Source: Lutjanus erythropterus
Lineage: Eukaryota > Chordata > Actinopteri > Lutjaniformes > Lutjanidae
Length of the DNA: 64,000 nucleotides
Reading direction: 5' to 3'
Assembly: GCA_020091685.1 (NCBI GenBank)
Contig: CM034603.1
Location: 26,752,298-26,816,297, forward strand
The notes below the pieces were generated by a model, which saw only the letters and a list, made by a program, of their open reading frames with translations, was not told the origin of the DNA and ran no database searches. Below are positions 14,416 to 26,147 of the stretch, piece after piece. Position numbers and translations under genes: made by a program. The stretch's first letter is position 1. The number at the start of each line of letters is the position of its first letter.

Positions 14416-14616
14416 GTGCTGCAACTAATGATTATTTTGATAATCAGTTAATCTGTTGATTATTTCCTTGATTAATCGCTTGGTTGTCTGGCTCATAAAA
14501 TGTCAGAAAATGATGAAAAATGTGCATCATTGCCTTTGAGGTTGATGTCCTCAAACGTCTTGTTTGGTCCATATAATATATAACTCAAAACATTTATCAC
14601 TTATCAAAGTAGTTGC
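14416..14616 (+). repeat. Dispersed teleost repeat, family A, plus orientation
   Basis: It begins GCTGCAACTAATGATTATTT, continues with GATAATCAGTTAATCTGTTG and CATAAAATGTCAGAAAATG, and ends TTATCAAAGTAGTTGCTGG. The outer parts are inverted copies of each other, as in other copies. Directly followed by the second copy of the 140-bp duplicated segment. Confidence 0.8.
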
Positions 14617-14622
14617 TGGATT

Positions 14623-14760
14623 GCTTGCATTTTTGATGCTTGAAATCCCACTCACAACCATGTGGATGCACTGTGATGCCTGGCCTGAAAGCATTGCATA
14701 ATTGGACAACAATTACGCAGCATAATGACAGATCAGGCTGTTGTTGTGGCATTTTAGGGC
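14623..14760 (+). repeat. Copy 2 of a duplicated 140-bp segment
   Basis: A direct-repeat partner of 13729-13869, about 890 bases downstream, divergent but collinear. It lies against the end of a family A repeat, so it could be part of a larger mobile unit whose other copy lost that half. Confidence 0.85.
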
Positions 14761-14929
14761 AAAGAACTAGACAAACGGAAGCAGCGGGAAAACAGCACGT
14801 CATGCACTATAAAACTAAAACTGATCGTTTCCTTGAAAGGCACACAGGGGCCACCCGACAGCAACCAGAAGCTGTCCACAGCGATTCACATGTTTGTGCC
14901 ACCTGCTTGTTCATGCCACCACCGCCGAT

Positions 14930-16960
14930 GTTAGTGTGACCCTGACGAACATTGCTATCACTGCGAGGCGACAGACTATTCCCACGAGTCCTCGCGTTAA
15001 AAACCCAAGGTCTGGAAACATTTCCGCAGGCGGCCTTTCCAAGCGGAGACAGATTTGTACATGGCCATGCTTGTGGTTTGGTGTTATAGCTGCAGACAAA
15101 CTGAGGACAGATGTGTTTGGAGTCATTTTCACCCCCCCTCCCCCCATTTCTCCCTCCTCCCCCGTGATCCTCTATTCCCTCCCTCCTTCCAGTTCCCCTA
15201 ATCTGGGACTCATTGTGTCTGTAATAAAGCACAGCTGCACAGATCCTTCTCTGAACCCACTCAGTTCAGCTGATTACATGGGAGTAAGAGGGCTCTCCTC
15301 TCACAGAGTCCAGTCACACAGCCATGCTCCCCACATGGTAATGCTCTACTGGTCCCTTAACACAGATAATGCATGTGAGAGGAGACACTTCCTTGTGCTG
15401 GACTGTTGCCAAGACTAATTGTTCACACCTGATGTTGCATTTGCAACTGTTACCCTTCAGGGACCGTTATATCCGTTGCTATTTGTAATGTCTAAAACAG
15501 ATTCTTGCTCACATAAGGAAAACCATGTTCATTCTTTATATATGAACTGTTAAAACCCATATTTCAGCTCTGCAGACTGCAGAATTGTATAGGCGACATT
15601 TTTCAGTCTACAGGCATATTTTAATGGAAAACTTTTTTGAATTAACAAATAGTTTGCGTGGTTTTTTAATGCTGCTCACACTGCATTATGTGAAGGCGAG
15701 ACTCCAATGCAGTATGTCAATTTGTCGGCTTGGATTGTGTTAAATTGCTTCTGCTCAGAAATAAAAAAGAAGTCATGCATATGAAAGTGAGCAGCCCTAA
15801 TAGAAAGATGTGTCTCTCTTACAAATTGATGCCGCATTGAGCATCGGGGCCTGAACTTCGGCATTAAAGACAAAAAAAAAACAGTAACAGGGATCAATAA
15901 CAGCTCTGAATTGTGCACAAAACGTCTGTATCGCACAACATACCAACTTTATATCTAACTTAAAAACGAAACTCTAGTTCTTGAAATCGAAAACGGCTTT
16001 TAAATTGATTTCTTTGTCTGCTGCAAGTATTCAAGTTTGTGGAATCCTTTTTGAAAATATGATTCATTCAGCCTTGAGATACTTTGCACAAATACGTGTT
16101 TTGAACAGATGGATCTTATACGACCATCAATCCATAGAATAACCTCTTCGCCTTTGATCACAAACTATGTGCGGGGGAGGGTCAAGAAGGTCAAAGCAGG
16201 TTCATAGGGAGCTGTGTTCAGCTGCAGCACAATATCTCCAAGAACCAATACAGTACAAAGGGATGAGCTCAGTTGACACATTAAGACGGCGTTTGTAAAT
16301 TCATACAAATGCATTCTTTCCTCTGTGTTTGCTTTCTCCGACTGGAGCAGCACATAACAAGCTGTCATGCGTCTGAAAGCCTGTGTATGTGTTGAATGTG
16401 AAAGCTTTTGAGGGGAACATTGGGCTTGTCTTTAATCTTCTCTCTGTGTATTTTTCGTCTTTTTCTTTAAGCACGGGCTAATTGTGTTTCAAGCGGAATT
16501 TGACACGTATTGATTCAAACGTGCAATGGCAAATGCGCACACCCTGCGTATTGGCAGCTGCCCTAATCCCTCTCTTTGAAGAAGAAGCTTTTTCCTTGCT
16601 GTCATTGTTTTGAGGATGGATTTTTTTTTCTGTCTTTTTTTTTTTTTTTTTTTTACATTTTCTCTCCTCCCCAACCTTTCAGAGGAGGCAGGTTTCAAAA
16701 ACCCAGTGACTCTACAGCCTTGGGTTTTTTCCATATGTTGGTTTGTTTTGCTTTCATGAAGGGATTTAGAGAGAAAGATTTTCAAGTGTCTCGTGATGTG
16801 TGGCGCAGGGCAAGTGAGTAAAATGAGGATAATGGTTGGTAGCTGCGACTGTAATGGTCTGCCCACCCCGATGACTCATTGGGTTTGTTTAGTTTCAAAA
16901 AGGAGCATTTAAAAGTCCTCATGGCCTCTTCAACGACAGTGTTTTTTCTTTGTTCTCTTT
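14930..16960. other. Intron 2 interior, 14.9-17.0 kb, no gene recognised
   Basis: It contains the longest open frame outside cdh2 (14894-15418, plus), with an equally open antisense frame, no family resemblance and C-rich low-complexity parts, so it is not called as coding. A T20 run lies at 16635-16654. The rest appears to be unique intronic sequence. Confidence 0.6.
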
Positions 16961-17065
16961 CTCTCAGTTTAATTAATTAACAAATTTAAATTTTTTTGCT
17001 TTGAAATTTAAATACATTTCTTATGCCATCCAAATAAGACAATTTCAACTCCTTACAACATAGTT

Positions 17066-17533
17066 GCAGGGATCAATGGTAATGTTTATTCTTGACTTGC
17101 CTGGTCAGCAAGCAAATTAGAAGTCTACTTGCCCGAAGTCAATTTTGCCCTTGTACAAATTGTTTTATATGAGGTTATCAAATAACAACAAAGACTAAAG
17201 TTATTTGCCATGTTTAATCTAAGGTCACAGTGTCTATAAAATGTCGGAAAATAGTGAAAAATGTCCATCCGAGTTTCTTGAAGTCCAAGGTGATATCTTT
17301 AAATGTCTTAATTAGTCTAAAACCCAAAGATATTCAGTTTAATATGATGATACATGGAGATGAGCAAGAAATCACCATATTTGAGAGGCTGAAACCAGCA
17401 ATTTCTGCCATTTTGATGAAAATTACTTGAAGATTAGTCAATTATCAAAGTAGTATAACAGCCATATTTAGTTGCCCGACATGGCACTTTACTTGCCCTG
17501 GGCAAGCATACAATCTGTATTGTTGAGTCCTGC
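17066..17533 (+). mobile_element. Long form of family A: element with GCAGG...CCTGC ends
   Basis: It starts GCAGGGATCAA and ends TTGAGTCCTGC, which are inverted copies with two mismatches in 11. Inside lie GGAAAATAGTGAAAAATGTC (the family core), AACCCAAAGATATTCAGTTT and, near both ends, TACTTGCCC motifs. About 468 bp without coding capacity. Ends of the CAGG type suit a hAT-like non-autonomous transposon. The 8 bases flanking the CAGG ends match at only 5 positions, so a target duplication is uncertain. Confidence 0.72.
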
Positions 17534-17904
17534 TTAGTGATGTAACATTACCAAAAGCTCAGATTTTGATAATATTACGATTTTAAAAATCCACAACATA
17601 GTATATAGAAACATATTTAAAAAAACAAAGAAAATGCTCTTTAATAAGTAATAAATCTAATGTGAACTTCATTTTTATTTGTTTAAAAATATTATTTTAA
17701 TATTTAATATTTAAATGGTTTTTAATAAAATATAAGTAGCCACCCATGACCTAAACATATGCAAAAAATGCTTGAATTATTTATGTACAATTAGGAAAAC
17801 AAAAGCAATGCGGCAATCAGTAGCAGTCGATTTAGAAAATAAAATAATAAGATAATTACTATGTAATATCGCAGTAAATACAGGGCTAAACAACAACGAT
17901 TGTC

Positions 17905-18115
17905 CGCTTGTGCAGGGCCAGTAAAATGCCACCTCAGCTTGTAAGTCTAGTAACTAATTATTATCGATAAATGATTAAGGTAATGTTTCATGCAAAATGG
18001 CAAAAGATGCTGTTTGTAAGCCTCTCAAATGTGGAGATTCCCTGCTTTTCTGTGTTTATTGTCACATTAAACAGAATATCTTTGGGTTTCGGACTGACAA
18101 AACGGGACATTTAAT
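17905..18115 (-). repeat. Family A long-form copy, minus orientation, truncated
   Basis: It shows, inverted relative to 17066-17533, the segments GGCCAGTAAAATGCCACC, TCTCAAATGTGGAGATT, AACAGAATATCTTTGGGTTT and GGACATTT. The end with the family core is missing. It lies about 370 bases from the plus-oriented copy, so the two form a large inverted pair. Confidence 0.7.
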
Positions 18116-18799
18116 ATATTGTTAAATCGCTACACATAGATGTAAATTTTCATAATTTAAAGGGGTTGGTGTAAGCAATAAGCAGAATATACAGTATATT
18201 TTTTATGTGTGTGCAAATGACTCCGTGAATCATTTTTCTTTACTTGGAGACAGACACAGAAGCAGCCCCTATCTTACAGTATAATAGTCTTCTCCAGAGG
18301 CTGTCAGCCTCATCTTCCTTTGTCTGCCGCTTTGTTTCCCAGCCAAAGAGGATTCACATGCCTTCTCCTTGTTTCTCCCCGTGCCCCGACTCCTCCAAAG
18401 GAAAAAAAAAAAAAGCAGAGAAGCAGGAATTCCATTAGCTTTGTTCTCAAAAACTCAGCATGAACTTGTGACTGTGCTACACATGACATAATGGCCCCCA
18501 GAACTGGTCCCAGATCCCCATGCATTTTCCTACAGCTTTTATTTTACATCTTACGCTGTAGGTGAGTGCATCACATCCTTCCATGTCTTCTCTTTGTTAA
18601 AGACACTCTCTGCTTTGTATAAAAAAAACCCTCACTTTTTGAATCTGGCTCAAATTGCTGTGCTGTTCTGTTTTGTGCACACAGAAGGATAAAGGAGAAA
18701 CTGTGTATGTGTGAGAGTGTGTGGGTGCACGCGTCCATGTGTGCATGTTAAAAAGAAAGGGAGGGAAAGTGAACAGAAACGGCGTGTTTGTGTGTGTGG

Positions 18800-19030
18800 T
18801 TAGGTTTGTAATTGGATGCAGTGGACCGCATCAGTCTTTACCTGAGCTAGTCATTTGCATGGGTTTGATTGACAAGAGAGCTATGCAAAGCAGGCGCAAG
18901 TGTTATTCCCTATGAAGGTGGAGAGGATGCACAAACCATGCCTTTTTCATTAGCTATCACTTTCTTGTTAATTAGTATTGAGTCATTATTGCTAAGGAAA
19001 TGGTTGAAATTTAATTTGCATAAAAGGCAT
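18800..19030. promoter_or_regulatory. Candidate regulatory segment with clustered octamer (POU) motifs
   Basis: ATTTGCAT, the consensus octamer for POU-family factors, occurs perfectly at 18853-18860 and 19014-19021; a near copy in reverse, ATGCAAAG, lies at 18883-18890. The surrounding sequence is not repeat-like. Function is inferred only from motif density. POU and SOX factors are known regulators of neural genes, and N-cadherin is strongly neural, but conservation could not be tested here. Confidence 0.3.
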
Positions 19031-20530
19031 ATCAACCCTTACCCGGTCATGGTCCATATGCTGGAGTGTTTGAGTTTGTTTTGGCAGATTAAATCTCACC
19101 TCAGGTTAAACATAGTGGGAGGTTTCTATAAATTTGCTGAAGTCATCAAACTTAACAGACTCAGAAGTATCATAAAAGTCCACCACAAGTGCAGCAAAGC
19201 TAAAAAAAGAGGAACATCAGGGAGGTATTGATCAATTCAGACTAAAGACATTCGGACAAAACAAGAAAAAACCCCTGAAAACTCCTTTTGCTTGCGGTGT
19301 GCTCAGAGCCGTTAATCATAGAAATAAAACTGCCCTCCTATTTCACCTTGCACTTAATTTTTTCTCCACATAGTCCTAATATATAATACCCTATATAGGA
19401 TAGTTTTTTTTAACACCCTTTGTAATAGGCGGCCTTGACTTCTAGTCATTCGTGAATGTGTGAATATGCCTCTTTAAACAGATAGCGGGAAGGAAGTAGT
19501 GCATGTAAATTGGAATATTATTCGTATTACTCCATTGGCTGGAATGTCATGTGATGTCCTTGCCTTTGTGTTTGTTCTAGCTGGTCATTCATGTGGCTTA
19601 TTCAGCACCATGTAATGAAAGTTTAAATATGTTTGAATAGACTGTGGTGAGGCCATCCAGATGGTTACATTTATTACTAGTCAGAAAGCCCTTGAAGACT
19701 TCAGGATTAGTATTTACCATGTGCTGCTGCTGCTGCTGCTGTATGGCTATGCATGGGGCGTGTCACATATGAGGCGAGGGCGCATACACCCTGTCACGCA
19801 TGATGGTTATTATTTACGGTGGTTGGATCTGCCTCTTTTCGGCATTAAATTAACTCCATGTCAAGTAATGACACAGAAGGTTAGGCAATTTTCGGAATGT
19901 AATCACGTCCTAATATACAACTGTGTTAATTTTATTAAATTTGATAAAGTACAAACTGCTTCCTTGGTAGTCAGTCTCCCGGGAAAAAGCTTCGTCTTCT
20001 TGAACATTAATTTGCACGACATTTGTACAGTGAAAATCAAAGTTTAAATGAGCTGTTTGGTTTGTTTTCTCCTACGAAAGGTCCTGTCTCCCTCTCAACT
20101 GTCTCGGAACATATCCAATATGGAGTCTGATGAAAAATACTTGTGTTTATGAGTGTGTCTTCAAAAAAAATCCCAAGGCTGAAGAGTGTCTTCAGAGTTT
20201 GGAATGAAACGATAAAGAGTAAAATTGACAGCGATTTTAATTACCATTTTAAATTTCAATTATCATAAAAACGTGTTTTATTACCACACTTAAAAACGCA
20301 ACCAAAGTTAGCAATCTCTCAGACACAGGCGTAGCAGCATTGTGGGTTTGTTTTGCGTTGTTGAAAATGCTGATTTCGGACATGATGCCATTTCAAATCA
20401 CTGAAATATAAAATTTGGTGAAGAAATTTTAGTATGTATCAGTAAGTTTTGAACATTTTCAGCACATTTAACTATTTCAAAGAAAAATTTCAATTCCCAC
20501 ACATACTTATTACCTCCACATTCAGTTATT
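19030..20530. other. Intron 2 interior, 19.0-20.5 kb, no gene recognised
   Basis: It holds a short CTG run at about 19724-19741 inside a 128-codon open frame (19661-20047) that resembles no known family. AT-rich elsewhere. No repeat family was recognised with confidence. Confidence 0.55.
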
Positions 20531-20666
20531 AAAAAAGTGCAGATGTTTTGGTCACAAGGACCTGTCTCAACACGATGTCTTCCTAGCATCAAATAAAAAA
20601 GTCAATCTCTGAAGACAGTATGTCTTGACAAAGCCCATTGTGACCAAAATGTTAGCACTTTTTTTC
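20531..20666. repeat. Imperfect inverted repeat (hairpin-capable)
   Basis: The left arm (20531-20582) read in reverse complement gives GAAGACA...CTTGTGACCAAAACATCTG, then GCACTTTTTT. The right arm (20611-20666) gives GAAGACA...TTGTGACCAAAATGTTA, then GCACTTTTTT. Arms of about 52-56 bases are separated by about 28 bases. The sequence resembles part of a dispersed teleost repeat; whether this is an inverted double insertion or a palindromic element end is unclear. Confidence 0.75.
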
Positions 20667-23474
20667 AACAAATCAATACCGAAGTGATAAGTGTGTGTGT
20701 GGGAATTGACTTTTTTCTTTCAGATGAATTTTTTGCTGCTTTCATTCCCTGCACCACGAAAGAGAACAAATAAGTGGTGTGCCTGTTGCTTCTGCTCAGC
20801 TAGCACAATTTAACAATACCACAACAATACTGTGACCATTTTGGTCACGATAATCGTGATGTGAAATTTTTATACCTTTCTCTCTATTCAACGGTGGCTG
20901 TTTTTATGCTTCACAAAGAACTTTTTTTTGAGTTTGAACAATCAGTTTTCTTTAAACACCTCAAAAACTACCACTGGTGTAGCATTATTCAGTCCTCAGC
21001 TGTCCATCTGCATTATCAAATGACAAAACATCACAAGACGTGTCTAAATTCGGAGCTCCCATTTGTTTCTCGCTCACTGCACGGATGACAAATATGTGAG
21101 CTGTCAGGGTTTGATTGATACAATATGTTTCCACTCTTTACTAAAACATGCAATGTTTGCACACAAACTGATGCATTTTTGTCTGGCACCAGCCGTCTTC
21201 AACCACAGAGACACCAATAGTGTGTTTTCTGCCGTGATAACAGCTCTACTCCCTTTCTAAAATAAGTGGGTATCTTGTTGCACTACCTTTAAGTGATTGT
21301 TGATATAATTTCCATAAACATGCACTCCTGACTCAGTTTAGATGGGGGAGATACTGTGCCAATACTGAGCCATAGAGTAGTCTGAGAGATAATATTTTCT
21401 GCAGCTAGCGACAGTGAAGCTGGAGCCTATAGCCTAACTATGCATGATTTAACACGATTAGTTTTCCACTTGGTGAAAGGAGAATGAGACATTGACATCA
21501 TTGCATAAGTCACCTATTCTGTTTTTCCACTAGAAACTCTGGATAACGATTGTCCCTGTGGAACAATGACTGGTACAGTTGTGTGCAGAGAGGTACATTT
21601 CTGTGTTTCTTCTCTCAGCAACAAATCAGAGACAGAACTGCTGCTGTGATTAAAAAAAAAAAAGTCTTGCAAGAAGCAGCGAACATGCCAGCAGAGGTTA
21701 CCTCATCGTTGGTCACTGCCTCCTTCTTTGTCTCTTTGATTTTTATGATGGTATTTTGACAGAAATGATCAAGGGGAAGAACTAAATAGCTCTGAGTCTG
21801 TGCTTCTGAGATCAAAAGGGCCTAATAATGTCACATTACAGGTTGCACTGAGGCAGTTTTAGTGCCCGGCCCTCGTGATCAGCCTTTTCAGAAAACATCA
21901 GCTCAGCTTAGAACCAGAGGCGCTGGAGATTCACAGTGATCAGCTGATGTAGCCAATGGGTGCTTTGCGTTTTTAGTTGTCTTTTGTCTCTTCTCTTGGG
22001 GAAAAAACAATTTTCTTAAATATCATGATTCTTTTTTTTTAAAGATTCTTGAATTGAACTCTTGAATTTTATAAATATATAAATAACTAGTGCTTACACA
22101 CAATGGAAATTCTCATTAGTAGGCCAGGGCATCGCTGCAGCTCTGTATTACTTCATTATAACACTATTACATAGAACAATACATACAAAATGATGAAATG
22201 GATGTGTTTTTTGTTTAATTAATTCATGTTTCTGAGCAAATCTGGCCATGCACAATACTTTAGCTTGTTCCTTTTCAGCAGTGTCTTTGTTTTCATCATG
22301 GTATATGTATAATAAATGAAAGCGATCAATATCCGATGTTAAATATTTATGATTATTTCACACCCACAAGCGCCTCAGAGATGAGTTAACACTCCGTCCA
22401 GCTGAAAATGCCTGAGATGCAGCAGCAGTAGCGCTGTAACAGCACCACGCCACAGCAGAGATGGATGGTACGGTGCAGTGGACCATTCCCTAAAATGTGT
22501 ATTACTGCGGTGTATGGTCACCAGAGAATGACCTCTGTAATACAAAAACAATAAAAAGTGATGCATGTGGACACCTTAAATGGATTATTATTCACAGTCT
22601 GATTTCTAAAAGACATCCCAGTGTCCCAGTCTGACTCTGGCCTCCAACCTCGCACAGATTGCTTTATTTTACCCCTCCCTGCTTTTGTTCTCCCTTCCTC
22701 CGTTAATCATTAAAGCCTTTTGTAGACTAAACAAAGTAACCAGTGCCAGCAGGTATAAGGTGAATTAGGGTATAGAGAGCAATTAAAAACCTGTGACCTT
22801 CTTTGAGAGTACAGAAGGAGGTCAAAGAATAGCTGTTTATGGTTGTGAAGTTCAACACCTCATTTCACAGAACTCTGACTTACATCTGAGAGGTTCTGCC
22901 CATGGGTCGTTGTAGACTGTAGGCTTCAGTTTTTATACATTGGTATTATATTGTCACATTTACCTAACACTTAGCCCCATCAAAGTCTTCTGTAATTACA
23001 AGTTCCATTCTTCAGAAAGCATCAAGTATCAATTGTAAAGTTCCATTGTGTAAAACATCTTTTGCTCTGACGGAGAAAGAGAAAGTCCTGGAACTGATCC
23101 TGATCTCTTGAAATGTGCTGCAAACTTCACCATTTTAAGAGAGCTACCACATCCTGGTTAACTGAGCAGCAAACCTGCACTCGTGTCTTTAAGTGTATGC
23201 TTGCCTTGTACCTTACTGTACTCAGTTGTTACTTAGCTTTATGACATCTTGCAAATTGGCATCTGCTATAAAGACAGTGATAACTGCATCTAATGACTAC
23301 TTTCAGTTGGTGTGTTTATACTGTATCTGTCCTATTCTTTTTATATTTTCTTTGAAAAACATATTTAAATAATTCTGGTGTGATTCTTGCGGGGATCTGT
23401 ATCAAACAAAGATGTTTTCTTAAGTGTGTAGAATGTGATATGTAGCCCAGAACATTTCTGCAGCATGAAAATAT
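20667..23474. other. Intron 2 interior, 20.7-23.5 kb, no gene recognised
   Basis: AT-rich intronic sequence with short homopolymers. Nothing with coding similarity was seen. Confidence 0.55.
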
Positions 23475-23826
23475 TTAAAGCTACTACAAGGAGTTTTTAA
23501 CTGGTTATTGCACATAGTCTCAATTGTTTACTGTTGCCTCTATATGATTTACATAAGGTAAAGAGACCATCAGAGAAGAAGAAGATCAGCGATTTCCATA
23601 TAGTTACTCTTAATGCCCGCCACCAGGTCGAATACTCGTTGAAATCAGATAAGTGATTACACTTTTCCCAGGCAAATTTACAGTGAGGCATATGTTAGCC
23701 AGTTAAAAACAAGCAGGAGGATTTTTGACATTATATTTTGTGGTTATTATGGTGGAAACACTACTGCTTTTGTCCAGAGGGGCTTCCAAATCAATGCAAT
23801 ATAAAAGTTCCTTGTAGTAACTTTAA
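23475..23826. mobile_element. MITE-like element with 27-bp terminal inverted repeats and TTAA ends
   Basis: The left end TTTAAAGCTACTACAAGGAG and the right end CTTGTAGTAACTTTAAA are inverted copies matching at about 23 of 27 positions. TTAA occurs at both borders (23475-23478, 23823-23826). About 350 bp without coding capacity. A non-autonomous piggyBac/Kolobok-type element is the best reading. Confidence 0.82.
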
Positions 23827-25850
23827 AAAGGTATTTTGGTACACATTTTGCCTTTAATAAATATTGTGCCTCCCAAGGTTTGAAATTTCCAGTAGGCCAT
23901 GTTGTGATTTCAATAAAATTTTAATAAATTGTTCAGCCCTAACCTATAAATAAATACATTTTCCTTTCAGCTTGAAGAAGAAAATACAGTGAAACATATT
24001 GGAGGTACTATAAATTACTTTTGTAAGGCAATCTATAAAGCTATCATCTCCTTTTAATATGTCGATTTACCCGCATATTAATGTGATGCTTTTCATAATG
24101 AGCTGCACCTGTAAGCATGCGCAGGGGTCATGGAGCTTTTCAGAAAGACATCATAAAGAGTTAATAGTTTGACATCCTGGTAATGTGGTCAGTTTAATAC
24201 CCCACTAAAGCCTCTGTATCAAGCCGCTCGTCTCAATAACTCACAGAACAAAATCCCAGTAGCTATGCGCTGATAACTGCAGAAGGATGTAGCTTAGTCT
24301 TATCAGCTCTTGGCTCCAGTGACACAGTAATCCACACAATGCTCGGCTGTCATTGTACTGGAAAACACAGAATCATTTCATTTACCCAACAAAGGCCTGA
24401 GAATAATTGTGATGTCCCCCTGCGCTTCCTCTTCACTACTAACCCAGTGAGATTGCTAATTTCTAAAGGTCAAATATTACTTATTCAAAAGAGCCGAGCT
24501 GTCACCACGCATTTTTATTTCTTTACAGAGAAACCTGAATTGCCACAGGAATAAGAGGCTCTTACTGAGTGTCAGTTTAGGAAGATCAGAGCGGCCTGGT
24601 TATGTTCGGCTAGCTTTTTGCTCAGTCAGAGCTCAGCAGGTATCTACTAAGCATGCAGTTGATGTGTAGGCATGGGACAACCAGCGGAGAGGGTAATGGT
24701 AGTTTCCTTAAGGGTAATCATTGCTGAGACGCAACAGAGAACCTCTGTACCTGAGGGGAGCCAAGAGAAGGTTTGGCGCTCTGAATGAAATGGAGGTGAC
24801 TCTCGGCCTGGTGGGGGGTTCTGCTTACCTTGTAATTGTCCTTACATACAATGGTCGTCCAATGTGGTTGCTGTACCCTTTGGAGAGCACATCAAAACGA
24901 CTGAAAATAGTTTCCCTCTCCTAAGGGCCAGTTTACTAGATCAAGGGAGCTTAAAAATCTCTGTGTTTGAGATTGAGCAAGCTCATATGGCTGTAGCCGC
25001 TCAGACTTGCATGCTGCTTAAATTTGTCACCGTGTACACCAATGTGAGCGCCTGTGATAAGGGAAGGTAGTATCAATACGTCTTTGGAGGGCCTCTTCAT
25101 AAATCTATAATTGAGGCAGCAGTTTTACGAAGGAAAAATAGCTCTAACAATATGCATAAACTACACAAACCAAGTGTTGGGGGAATGGTCACTGCAATCA
25201 AGCTAGGAAAACGAGCCAGCTGCTTGTTAAATGTGTTTATGCTCTGATGCAATTCCTCTTTAGTTTTCTTAATTGCTAGAGACACTGAACAGAGTACAAA
25301 CACTGCATGTTTTTTTCATGCAAATCCCTTACATATTTTAGGCCCAGCTATAAATGCATGGAATGCTTTGCGCGTTTGAAGTGCAGTGCATTAGTAAAAC
25401 GCCTTCGAGGGCTTAGTCTGGCAAAAGGCAGTATCATCATTCCCAGATCCAAGCTTCAGCTACAAACAGTTTACTTTCTCTGAAGAATACCCTTTTTTCT
25501 GAAAACAGAAACATACCTTGGTCTCATCTCTGCATCTCTGTGTCTATAAATAAATGGATATTTAGAAATGTCACGATTCATCAGTAGTGGAACATAGCAT
25601 CACCTTAAGTACCACAACCTGTCTACCAGTGCCGGTTATTTCATTAAAAAGCATTGATAATGCTTTCAGAGCCCCAGCTTTATTGACTTAATTCTTGACA
25701 CAATTGATTTTAGCTTGAAAATTATTCATTTAAATGTACATAGATTTTAAATACATGAATGCAGCTTCATTGATTATATCAGATCAAAGAGCATGTAAAT
25801 AATTATTTTTTATTGGCAGACTTAGCCTACTTACAAAGAAGGCCTTACGT
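23827..25850. other. Intron 2 interior, 23.8-25.9 kb, possible conserved non-coding DNA
   Basis: Bases 24060-24560 are less AT-biased and repeat-free, with CAACAAAGG and ACACAATG, which fit SOX-type sites. This is a weak pointer only. No gene was seen. A 21-base segment starting at 24008 recurs identically at 28058. Confidence 0.4.
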
Positions 25851-25869
25851 GTTTTTTTTTTTTTTTTTT

Positions 25870-26147
25870 GCCGAGTCAGGCAGTTGGGTCAGAAATCTAC
25901 TTGCCCAAAGTCAACTTTAAGTTAATTGCCATGTTTAATCTAGGCCTGCAACATTACAGAAAATTGGGAAAAACGTTTCTTCAAGTCCAAGGTGATTTAA
26001 ATTTATTTTTTTCCTTAAATGTCTTGTTTTGTCACTCCAAAACCCAAAGATACTTGGCTGAATATGATAATCAATGGAGAAATGGTCAGTCATAGAGTCT
26101 ACCTCGCAAAAATCTCAGTCAGATAAAGGATCAATTAGTCAGATAGA
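25870..26147 (+). repeat. Family A long-form copy, plus orientation, 5'-truncated
   Basis: It has CAGAAATCTACTTGCCCAAA, TTAATTGCCATGTTTAATCT, TTCAAGTCCAAGGTGAT and CCAAAACCCAAAGATACTT, in the same order as 17066-17533. A T18 run (25852-25869) sits directly at its left edge. Confidence 0.75.

Noticed and set aside
14807-15232. Antisense 141-codon open frame
   Set aside because: Gly-rich from a C-rich tract on the other strand, no domain, overlaps an equally open plus frame.
17230-17430. Short frames with KC-KIVK and PKDIQ wording recurring in the window (17230, 28787, 56264)
   Set aside because: They arise from translation of the family A repeat; the recurrence is due to DNA copies, not to a protein family.
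19661-20047. 128-codon plus-strand open frame with a Leu run
   Set aside because: The Leu run comes from a CTG repeat; no homology, no splice or promoter context seen.
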